Below, piece after piece: positions 35,121 to 45,600 of a stretch of DNA of 64,000 nt. The notes beneath the pieces were generated by a model. That model made no database searches. It had not been told where the DNA came from and worked only from the letters and a program-made list of their open reading frames with translations. This DNA comes from Gossypium raimondii (taxonomy: Eukaryota; Streptophyta; Magnoliopsida; Malvales; Malvaceae). The DNA is taken from positions 2,170,001-2,234,000 of the forward strand of contig NC_068570.1 of the NCBI RefSeq assembly GCF_025698545.1, in the 5' to 3' direction. The translations under genes and the position numbers were made by a program. Position 1 is the stretch's first letter. Every line of letters starts with the position of its first letter.

Positions 35121-35477
35121 ATGGTCATGGCAGCCACTTCCTCTACTACCACTAACTGCTCACATTTCTTCAATCTCCGATCAAACGACGACGAACCCAA
35201 GCTGGTCCGTCCGTCACCACCCGCCGCTCACGGCTCACCAGCTGCTTCTGGGTCTGGGTGTGGAAAGCTCGACGGTGTTATCATGTGGTTCGTCAATGGC
35301 GTGGCGACTGTATTCTTTGCATCGTTAGAACGGTGTTCTTGCGTCCGTATAACCACGGCGGATGACGGCCAGGAAGCGAATGACGTGCCGTTGATTCACG
35401 GTGACGGGAACGTCAGGCTTGACGCCGGAACCACGAGGAGGAGAACTGCAGGGAAAGGACCGTTTCTTCAAGACTAA
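35121..35477 (+). CDS. small plant-specific protein of unknown function (118 aa)
   Basis: Single exon, 118 residues. The ATG at 35121 or the in-frame ATG at 35127 are both plausible. The core GKLDGVIMWFVNGVATVFFASLERCSC (residues about 49-75) is mostly hydrophobic and could be a membrane helix. It is followed by an acidic DDGQEANDVPLIHGDG block and a basic TRRRTAGKG tail. I recall similar short angiosperm proteins but no function. The coding stretch is much richer in G and C than its surroundings, with CG-rich codons, which supports a real gene. A degraded family A MITE follows within about 100 bases of the stop. Confidence 0.7.
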   Translation: MVMAATSSTTTNCSHFFNLRSNDDEPKLVRPSPPAAHGSPAASGSGCGKLDGVIMWFVNGVATVFFASLERCSCVRITTADDGQEANDVPLIHGDGNVRLDAGTTRRRTAGKGPFLQD

Positions 35478-35569
35478 GGGGTTTTAAGAAATATATTTCG
35501 TTTGTTACTTGATTTGGTAAGCTAAATATGATGATGGAGTTCTCTTTGAATGTTTTAGTGGGATTATAT

Positions 35570-35872
35570 TGTTGTTTGGAAGTATATTTTTACTTTTGTT
35601 CTTTATGATTATGAAATTGAAAAATAAATTAGTCTTTCTTATTTAAAATTTGGTACCGTTAAAAATTGATATGACTGTTAGAATAATCATACAATAACAC
35701 GTGGTATATTACATATACCTTATATTGTTATCAAGATCAATTTTAATAGTAAAAATTGATGAAATTTTTAATAAAAAATCAGTTTTCCTTTTGATATAAT
35801 GTATAAGGATTATTTTGTCCATTTTTTAGTAGAGATAAGAAAATGCAATCCAACTCCTAGTAGAAGAACGTC
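35570..35872. repeat. degraded family A MITE
   Basis: It retains 'ttaaaaattgatatgactgt', 'gttatcaagatcaatttta' and 'ataatgtataaggattattt' in family order and ends at 'aatgcaatccaactcctag'. It probably overlaps the 3' end of the preceding transcript. Confidence 0.55.
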
Positions 35873-36589
35873 TCTCTCTCTCTCTATATATATATATTGG
35901 TTAAAATATACCTCTTACCATATTAAAATTCTATTGAGTTTGTGTGACCCTCAATCGCGTCACCAACTCAATAAATTTACCAAAACAAATCCCTCATTTT
36001 TAATAAGTAATAGATATTATTTTTAGGGTAATTTTGTATTTTTATATAAAATCTAAAAATATTTGCACATGGTATTTAAACCTAAAACATTATAATTTTT
36101 AATCATTTAACTTTAACATTTCAACTAAAACTATTTTATGTTATCATATCATTTTATTAAAATTTGTTGCCTATATTTTTTTACTCACATAAAGCGTGAC
36201 AAAATATAGTTCAATTTAAAATTTTAATCTAATCATTGACATAGTATTTTTTCATCAAAATGTGCTTATTATATGATAATCATTATCGAGTTTATAACGA
36301 TAAAGCCACGAGCATATTAATAGTAAATGACAAAACATACATACAATATTAATGATTAGATTAAAATTTATAAATCGAAAAATAATATTTAATATATGTA
36401 TGTCGATTAAAGATTATATAATTGTTTTTGAAGTTATAATTGATCAATACAATAAGTCTAATCAATATCAATCATTATAAGTATTAAATTAAATGATTTA
36501 ACTCAATCGAAGTAACAAATTTAATTTAGCTAACAAATCCACACAATTTTCATAAAATGGAACTCGAATTTTGGCGCTCAACATCCCAA

Positions 36590-36770
36590 TGTTGATAATA
36601 TGATCTGGCTATATCGGCTCTTTTTGACATAATACCCAAAACTATTCATAGCCCCTCCCCAACCCATAAATAGGAAGATAATGCACTTCAATGCACTTAA
36701 ACCTATGTCCTCCTACATTAGCGACAATGTTCATAACAATTGAGTTAAGACTCAATCAACTAATAATATG
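36590..36770 (-). repeat. SINE-like repeat, minus orientation
   Basis: Read on the minus strand: 'tcttaactcaattgttatga' (A-box-like), 'ggaggacataggtttaagtg' (B-box-like), then 'gcattgaagtgcatta', 'cctatttatgggttgggg' and 'ttttgggtattatgtc'. The plus-strand stretch at 48570-48700 is a relative. tRNA-derived origin is inferred. Confidence 0.4.
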
Positions 36771-36901
36771 GTTATTTAATTGTTATTTTGTAAATGTTTT
36801 TACATTTGATGTATTATTTTTTAATTTTCTTTTAAAAAATATTTAATGATAGGGTGTTTTAAGTTTTTTTTTTAAATACACACCTTACCATGTGTTTCAA
36901 T

Positions 36902-37214
36902 TAGACCTGTACAATACATATTTTTTATTTAATGTTTTTTTTTAAATACACACCCGACCTGGCCCGGCCCGAATATAATAAATATATATTTTTTATTTTT
37001 ATTTTTAATTGTAAAATACTTTTAAAATATTTTTTTTATTTTTTTATTTTTTTATTTTTAAAATAATTTTTTAATGTTTATTTTAAAAATGGGCCGAGCA
37101 AAATTTCAGAGCCATATTTCGGGCCGGGCCCGAGCCCGGGCCTAAGAGGTGGGCCCGAAAATTTTTTTTGAGCCTGGCACAAACCCAGCCCGGCTCGACC
37201 CATGGACAGGTCTA
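36902..37214. mobile_element. GC-rich hAT-type MITE, copy 3 (313 bp), rearranged 5' interior
   Basis: It starts tagacctgt and ends catggacaggtcta, with the perfect 8-bp duplication gtttcaat (36894-36901, 37215-37222). Only the first nine bases of the left end match the family. From about 36912 to 36953 the sequence is AT-rich and includes a 20-bp near copy of the outside flank (g, t-run, aaatacacacc at 36863-36884). From 'gacctggcccggcccg' on it follows copy 1. Confidence 0.8.
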
Positions 37215-37222
37215 GTTTCAAT

Positions 37223-37893
37223 TATGTTGAAATCGAATTGGATCGGTCGATTAAACTAAGAATTAGGCGATGTACCATTTCAATGTAAGATAAAAATTCA
37301 CTTAACCCGTGAAGAAAAAAAAAAAACGCAATTGACTTTTTCACAAAAGTATAGATATGATGATGATTAATATGTTTACATTGATATTAATAAATTTAAT
37401 TAAATAATAAAAATAAAAAATCTAGAATTATGTATGTTTAATTGACTTTTCCAAAAAAGAAAGCATAGATATGACAAAAAAATATTAAATTTTTTAAAAA
37501 ATTTTAAATTTATTTTTAAGAAATCATTTTTAGTAAAATAAACGTATCCTAAATCAAATCCAAAATGAGAGTTAAAACTATAAAATTTTCAAATACTAAA
37601 ATATCCAATCCAAAATTAAATAAAACGACACCCTTTTTACCGTTTTTAAACTATCTTTGGTTTAAACAAAAGAAAAAGTCGTCTCTCTCTCTATCACACA
37701 CACATCAGCACGCAGAAGGGAAGTTACTGCCACGGTGCAGCATCAGGATCCGCCACCGTTTTGAACTACCTTAAAATCGTCGCCTTAAATTCCCCAATCC
37801 GTCGCCGAAAAAATTCTTCAGTAAAGGACAACTTGATTTGACGGCACGTTAAAGTGAAAAAAAATTCAAAAAAAGGGGAAAAGTTTTTAAGCG
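37223..37893. other. intergenic and leader of the 12-exon unknown gene
   Basis: AT-rich to 37620, then a leader with 'tctctctctctat' and 'cacacacacatcagcacgc'. In-frame TAA lies two codons before the ATG at 37894. Confidence 0.4.
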
Positions 37894-40800
37894 ATGCTCC
37901 AAATTGGAGAAGAAACCCCTTCGAGGTAAAAGACATTGAAATTAGGGTTTAATTCTTCATTTTATTTCTTCAATGATTTCGAATTTTAATAACAGTGTTT
38001 CTAATTTTATGTTTTGCGGTAGGTTTGAGTTACTGAGCGTGGTTAGAAAACACTCGAATTTATTAGGGAAAACGACGGTGGATGAGGAAGATGCTACCGA
38101 CGTTGAAATGGACGGTAAATTTTGGCATGATGTCTTCGATTTGTATTTCGTTAGGGGTAAGGAATCGAGAGGTCGACAAGATGATGATCTCATATTTTTC
38201 GTTCGGAAATGGGTATCGAATCTTGATCACTTTATTTTTTTAAATTAACTATTTTTTGGAATATTAAGCTAATTGTTTCTATTTATGATGTTATAGAAGG
38301 GGCATGGTTTTAACGAAAGTGAGGAAAGTGTTGCTCCTTACTTTGTACGCAGGTGGGCACCTGAGGTAAAAGAAAGTCAAAAACCAACTTGAATCTGAAT
38401 TTAAGTTTTCTTGTTTAAGTTGATTCCATTTCAATTCATTAGCTTTCATAGCTTTTTGGTATAATGCTGTAGGTGCCAATTCTGGGTTACCTTTATTACA
38501 ACTTAGTATAATTTGTCTTTACTTTTTTTTTTAAACAGTTAGATAAGTTAGTTGGCGACAGTTTATCGGTTGTGGATTGGCGGCGCTCGTTTTACTTGAA
38601 TATGATTGCCCATACTTCGTACTCTGTAACAGTTGCGATTTGCAGGCAATTTCTTCACTTCAATGTGTTGTGTCTTATCTATACAATGTGATACATATTT
38701 TAGTTATTTTGCCGTATATGTTGTTCCAATCATAATGGTGGATACTTTCCTAAAGTTTAAATGATATATTCCGTTTCTTATTACTCTTAAAAATGTCTCT
38801 TTGTTTCCTCCTTTCAACCTGGTGAACTAACTTTTCCTGTCTTTGAATTTGAATTTTGAAGTTTAGTGGTTAAACTTGAACTATGAGTTAACTTTCCCCT
38901 TTTTCCAGTCACAATGTCCTTAGAAATCATCAAGTGGGGCAAGATACACCATTATCTGCTATCTACAAGGTAATTCCTGCTTTATTGTAGCTAATGATTT
39001 CAGTAACCTTTTGGATGATGTTTATATCTCTAACTTTTTGGAACTGTTCTTTTGTACTTAATATCTGCCATCATGGAGGAAAAGAAAAAGAAAAACTGAC
39101 CAAATTTGTTTAGAAATGTAGGAATAAACATGTAACTATTGCTTCTAACATGCTATGTAAATTACTGAATTCATCCTCCCTATATAAGCTATAGCCTGCT
39201 AATTTTTGCAATTTGAATCCTAGAACTTGAATTATTTTTTATATTAAATCAAATCCTGTTACTTGAAAGGATTGCTTAATGTCCTTGCCAACATTGGATG
39301 CTGTCCTGCAGGTTGTGAAGACTGTTTATGCATCTCCCAGTCGAGTAAATTTTCATTTGGACTCAAAAAAGGCAAGCCTTTCTATTTCCAGGAAATCATG
39401 GTGACATTGAGATTTTCTTCAATTTTTTGGCATGCTCACTTGCTTGGATACAGGAAGTAGAGACAACACCTGCCTATCCGGACATCTGTTTTGCAATAGA
39501 TGATTTTGACTTTACTTTTGATGCAGTGGTAAATGCTTTCACTTTCTTTATAAAGTTACCAATTATATTGTTGCATAAATGCACATGTTATTTATCCTTT
39601 TATTTTTTCTCAAATTAATTTATTTATGATGAAAATTTTAATTAAGTAATTTTTGCAAAAGTGCAAGTTTCTAGTGGTATATGGTTTTCAATTTGGCTGG
39701 TATTACTGACTTCCTCTTGCAACCCATTTTAAAAGCATAAGCTAATGAGGAAGTTAGAACTTGCTATTTTGAAGATGTTTAAGTACCAAAGTCACTTCTT
39801 TGTTTGTACATTTGCATCCTTTCTCGGTTATACTGTTGTGCTGTTCTTTGTTAATAATGAGATTGCTGGATTTTATGGAAAGTAAAAATGTTTTGGTTAA
39901 TTGTAGGACCTCCAATATTGATCACTGACATTTTTCTTCTCATGCAGGTCTTGACAGAAACAGATCATTGCTATTGTGTTCTTCTTAATGCGCTTGATGG
40001 GGCAGCTTTTCCTAGTGAAAAGGATACAAATGATAGCAGTTCCAGTAACAAAGTACCATTGAGAGTAGATACTAATTCTATGAAGACGAAAAATAGTAAG
40101 GTTTGGGTCCTTTCTCAGCTTTGTGATAATTTATGTGTATTGATTCCATGATCAACCAGAGTCTTCACTTCTGAAGGAGGTACTTACAAACAACTGCTTG
40201 GTTTTTGATGTTAACATAAATGATGGAAGTGGTATATAATTGTTTTTCCTGACATTTGTTACATTTTAATGATGCCAACTTGGAATATTTTATCATCATG
40301 AACTAGTTTTGTATATGTAAGTTTTAAATAACATAATGTTAGCATCAAATGGGCTGATGCCATTGATTCTGTGAAAAGCTGCTTAGGAGTAGTATGCAAG
40401 CAACCGTACTTTGAAGATCAGTTTGCTGATGACATGCTGCTAATTGTTATTGCAGCTCACACTTTTTTCTGGATTTGTCAGCTATCAAATGGTCCGGGAT
40501 GCATATGATGGTACACTACCTGGAATCAATCTTTCCAAGAATTGCCTTCTGTTTTTGTTCTTTCAGAATTTTGCAAAAACCTAGCTCATGATCTGATAAA
40601 TATGTTCTGCTTGTGTTAATGTGAATGTGAGAAATTGATTGATATGTTAAACATATTCTGTTTTACTATAGTTTTACAACGGGTTGACACCCTTGTTGGT
40701 GCCTTTTAATCAACATATTTTTCATTTATCAAAAATAATCATGGTCTGTGGAAAAACATGCACATTTAGTCTTTAAACTTGCAGTTGATTTCATGTCGAG

Positions 40801-41598
40801 TAAGCCTGGTCTAGTTTAAAGGGAGCAAAACAGGTAGACTTGTTAACTTATGTTCTAAACAGCTTAGCTTTTAGTTTATTCTTAATGTCTTCTTCATGCT
40901 TATTTAGTTCTCATCTCATATCATTCCGTCTTTTTTTCTCAGCTGGGAGTTCTGGATTCGGAAGTCTTCTATCAATGGGTCATTCCTCTGGCAAAAAAGA
41001 CAGACTTTACATGAAAGGTCCTGGAGGACGTGGGGAAGTTGAAGTAGCTGTTTCTGGTGTCGTAGGTCAGTAAGAAATTCATCTTAGAAACTATCCTCTA
41101 AAATTCAGTTCCTTCTTTGTTTCTTATTTCTCAATGCTTATGTAGATTATTAAAACTGTAAAAGCCCAAATTTCCAGTGTTGAATTCATTACTCATTTGA
41201 ATGATGCATGCAAGTAACCCTTCATACACTGAATCTATCTTTTCTCTATCAGACCAAAGCAAGGAAGATTCAGGTCCTTTTTCACCCATTATATCAAAAA
41301 AGGGTTTCGGACTTGGCTCCATTGTTCGTAAAGCAGCTTCTGTTGCATCTGTAGCAGCAAAGAACGCTTATGCAGCGGCTTCTGCCACTTCATCTTCTGA
41401 TGAAGAAATGATACCTCTCAAATGTTGCTTAATGTCTATAACATTGCCTTGGGAACACATTGCTTATGATCTTTTGTTCAAGGTAAAGATCAAATTTTAT
41501 AAATTGCATTTGCTGCCATACTGATTTCTCTGCACACCAATGAACACTTCTAGCTTCCATTTCGATTCTTACAGGGAAGTCCTCCGGTGAACTTGTAG
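37894..41598 (+). CDS. conserved plant protein of unknown function, 12 exons
   Basis: Exons 37894-37925, 38023-38212, 38297-38365, 38539-38645, 38909-38969, 39312-39371, 39454-39528, 39948-40100, 40456-40510, 40943-41065, 41253-41482 and 41575-41598 join in frame to 392 residues ending GSPPVNL. The ATG is fixed by an in-frame stop two codons upstream. Visible blocks: FWHDVFDLYFVRGKESRGRQ, WRRSFYLNMIAHTSYSVTVA, VVKTVYASPSRVNFHLD, YPDICFAIDDFDFTFDAVV, FGSLLSMGHSSGKKDRLYMKG, an alanine-rich RKAASVASVAAKNAYAAAS segment, and the tail LPWEHIAYDLLFK. No catalytic motif recognised. Introns 4 and 6 need GC donors (CAG|GCAATT and AAG|GCAAGC). By position it could be the counterpart of Arabidopsis CW7 (At1g59520), an inference. 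Confidence 0.8.
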
Positions 41599-41923
41599 AT
41601 TTCCTGTATTTCTTGTTGCCGAAATCCACAGAACTTAAGAGTAGAAGCTACCTGCCTAAGGAGAAGTGCAATTGCAGGTAAATGTCCAAAATGTTTCCAC
41701 CATCCAGAGCATGAAAGGAGATTATCTTTTATCTCTGTATACATTGGTGCTGGGTTTTTGAGTGTTTTAAGGGTGTATGATGAAATAGTGTACATTATTT
41801 ATTGTAAAACCTAGACTGTTCTTTGTGATGCTTTCATTGTATCAGATTCTTTTCACATTCTTAGTGAATGCCAAGGTTTCACTCCTTCCATTTGCATGGG
41901 CATTGCTTCTTTGCATATTTATG

Positions 41924-42203
41924 TATGGGTCTAATTCTGGGTTTAGTCTCTTTATTATACTGAAATTTGTGATTTAATCCTTTTTATTCTGACATAATTT
42001 GGTCTTGTTAACATTTCTTTTTTCCATCTAAGTGATGGAATAGATTTTTCCTTAACAGCCTAAAGCATTTAGTTTATATGTAAATTATTTTGAATTTACT
42101 AATGATATTATTATAAAAGTAAAGAATCGAATTATGTAAAATCAAAGGGATTAAGTTTTAAATTTCAACACAGTAGAGGATTAAACTCAGAATTAGACCA
42201 TAT
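41924..42203. repeat. foldback MITE between the unknown gene and KIN-7N
   Basis: It starts tatgggtctaattctgggtt and ends aactcagaattagaccata. Inner arms 'gatttaatcctttttattct' and 'tcaaagggattaagttttaa' also mirror. Non-coding, about 280 bp. It occupies much of the gap before the kinesin promoter. Confidence 0.6.
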
Positions 42204-42688
42204 ATAAAGGAGTTAATAGAGCTTGTAATGTGATGATAAATGATCTTGGTTAAAATGAAATTTTGGTTCACCTTTGGGGCAATATAATTGAAAAATACGT
42301 AATTAATTTGAATATAATTAAAAAATGACGTAATTAATTTGAATTTAGTAAAATAATTTTAACAGGATTAAATTTCTACCTAAAACTAAAAATAATAGAT
42401 TAAATTATAAATTTAAATTTAGTAAAATAAATAAATAAAGGGCTGAACCTGGTTAAAAACATAGGCCCAAAACTTCTGGGCCAAGAAATACCATTAATTT
42501 TGGATCCAAATCCACCAGTCAAAGACAGACGTAAACGGTCGAAAAACTTCCATTAGGGGCTTCCCAATGAACCCAAATCAATTCAAATTTAATTCTCCTT
42601 TTAAACAAAGCATAAAATCCCGCCTCTTTCTCTCTGCAACCCCAACGTTCTAAAACACGAACAAAAGGAAAAAAAAAAAAAAAAAGCA
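42204..42688 (+). promoter_or_regulatory. promoter / leader of KIN-7N
   Basis: AT-rich sequence with 'ataggcccaaaacttctgggcc' near 42460, a GGGCC/GGCCC pair of the kind (site II-like) found in promoters of proliferating-cell genes, and an A-run just before the ATG. No TATA box seen. Regulatory reading is inference. Confidence 0.35.
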
Positions 42689-45600
42689 ATGGCCGAGAAG
42701 ATCTGTGTAGCTGTGAGAGTACGACCTTCGATCTCTGAAGAATCTCCTTCTGGAACTTTCTGGAAAATCGAAGATAATCGTATCTCTCTTCACAAGCTTC
42801 ATGGCACTCCCATTTCTGGCCTCTCTTACGCTTTCGGTAAATCTCAGTTCTTCCCCTCTCAATCCTCCCCTTTTATTTTTTTCCCATCCTTTTCAACTCT
42901 AATTTTTTTGTTTTTTGTTTGTTTGTTTGTAGATCATGTATTCGATGAAAGTTGTTCAAATTCAAAGGTTTATGAGCTTCTTACCAAGGATGTTATTCAT
43001 GCCGCTGTCGATGGCTTTAACGGTTCATCTTTTTTTTTTTTCCCTTTTTCTTTTCAGCCCTAATTTTGATGATATGTTCAAAATTTTGATCGATTAGTAA
43101 AATGTTTATAGGGACTGCATTTGCGTATGGACAAACGAGTAGTGGTAAGACCTTTACTATGAATGGTTCATTGAACGATCCAGGAATTATTCATCGAGCT
43201 GTTAATGATGTGTTTCAGAAAATACAGATGGTAATTTAAATCAATTAGTTTCTTTTTTTTTTAAATTGGGGTTTTGATATTTCAAAATTGAAGCTTTGAA
43301 TGGTGTTGAATTATATTGTCAGATTTCTGATCGGGAGTTTCTCATCCGAGTTTCTTACATGGAAATTTATAATGAAGAAATTAACGACCTTTTCGCTGTA
43401 GAGAATCAGAAATTGCCGATTCATGAGAGTTTGGAGGTCAGCCATTGATTAAACTCGTTAAAGTTTCAATTGTTTATGGTTAAAACCTGCGATTAGTCCC
43501 TGTACTTTGCCAAAATTTTGGATTTAATTTGGTAGTTTTAGTTATTGTAGTTTTCGAATTAATCAATTTTAGTCATCGCCAAATGATAACAGTTAAGTTC
43601 ATTAAGTCATGTTCTGCTATTCCTAAAATTTGATGCAGCAAACATATTATCATATATGTAATCATGTTAGCTTGTTATTTCATATATTACTCACTAAAAA
43701 TCTAGTTAAGGGATTAACTACCGTAATTTGCTTCAGCATTGAAATTTCTAAATTTGAAAAATATAGAGATTTAGAATGATCCAGTTGGAAGATATGGATT
43801 AACTCTACAACTATATGTATTGTACAGGACTAGTAATTGAATCTAACCAAAAGGATTTAGCTACTGTGTCAGTATTAAAATTTAAATTTTCAAAAAGTAA
43901 AGGGATTAAAATTGATCAAGTTAAAGTACAGGGACTAATAGCAGAATTTAGCCATTATTTATACATAAACCATAAAGTAACTGTTGTTTCTTGTTTTTGT
44001 TTTTTTTTCAGCGAGGGATATTCGTTGCGGGTCTCAGAGAAGAAATTGTGAACAATGCTGAACAAGTGATAAAGCTCCTAGAGTCAGGAGAAGGTCCTTT
44101 AAATTGCTTGCTTTTTTTACCCTTAGTTTTATATGACTCTATTTTTTTGGTAATAGTTACTTTTCCCACAGTTAATAGGCATTTTGGTGAGACAAATATG
44201 AATGCACGAAGTAGTAGGTCTCATACAATATTCAGAATGGTATGTTCTTTTAAAATATTGCTGAACATGAATATTACTCTTATTTATTAGTTGAATGAAT
44301 ATGTGTTATGTTTCTTTTTTACATGACTAGGTGATAGAAAGCAAGGGAATTGATACAGGCTCCGGTGATTATTCAAGCAGCGATGCCATACGCGTGTCAG
44401 TTTTGGTTTGCATCTCATCATACTTCAAAAGCCATTTTTCTTTTATCCAATCTCTACTTTGTCTTGCTAATGTTTCTTTCATTTCTTTGGTAGAATTTGG
44501 TAGATTTGGCTGGTTCTGAGCGAATTGCTAAAACTGGAGCTGGTGGAGTACGTTTGAAGGAAGGAAAGTATATTAACAAGAGCTTAATGGTTCTTGGTAA
44601 TGTAATTAATAAACTTAGTAACGGTGCAAAACAAAGGTATAGTTCTTATCATCTGTGAAGTAACTTCATTTGTGTAGGATAGAATAACCATGTTCTAACC
44701 ATATGGCTTATTGACAAATACAGGGCACATATTCCTTATCGTGATAGTAAATTAACCCGCATACTCCAAACTGCTCTAGGTGGAAATGCAAAAACTTCAA
44801 TTATATGTACTGTAGCACCAGAAGAGGTAGCCTTCCTTTTAGCGTGTGCCTATGGCGTGTTCACAGAGCATTTGATTTAATTGTGATATCATATGTTTAG
44901 GTTCACGTTGAGGAAACTAAGGGAACTCTCCAGTTTGCTAGCAGAGCTAAACGCATTACTAATTGCGCTCAAGTGAATGAGGTTTGTCCAACTTTCTTTT
45001 ATTGGACCACATTACTGTCTAATTTATGGATCTCCAGCTCTAGTCTATTATATGAAAAAACAAGAATACTATTCCACTTTGCTTCTCATCATTTTTGTTT
45101 GATTTGGGATGAATTTGACATAAAACTAATCACGGTGAACCTGTTTGTAGATATTGACAGATGCAGCCTTACTGAAAAGGCAACAGTTAGAGATAGAGGA
45201 CCTGCGCAGGAAGCTTCAGGTGAGGCTCAGGTCACATATACTATTAATAGTCTTAAAAAGCTATCTAACATTGTTTAACTTTGTTCAGGGGTCTCGTTCT
45301 GAAGTACTGGAACAAGAGATATTAAAGCTGAGGAACGACATGCTTAAGGTTCATTAAATTTTTTTATTGTTCAACCTGCATTAGCTTCTTGTGCCACAAA
45401 TTATTAGCATATACATATAATATATTTTTTGTCTACTTATATTCCAATTTGCAGTATGAACTAGAACGTGAGAAACTTGAGATGGAACTGGAAGAGGAAA
45501 GAAGATCACACAAGGAGCGCGAACAGCGTATTAGAGACCAACAGCTGAAGATCGAAAATCTAAGTAGTCTAGTTTCAGATGGTGATAGAAGTTCTAGTCA

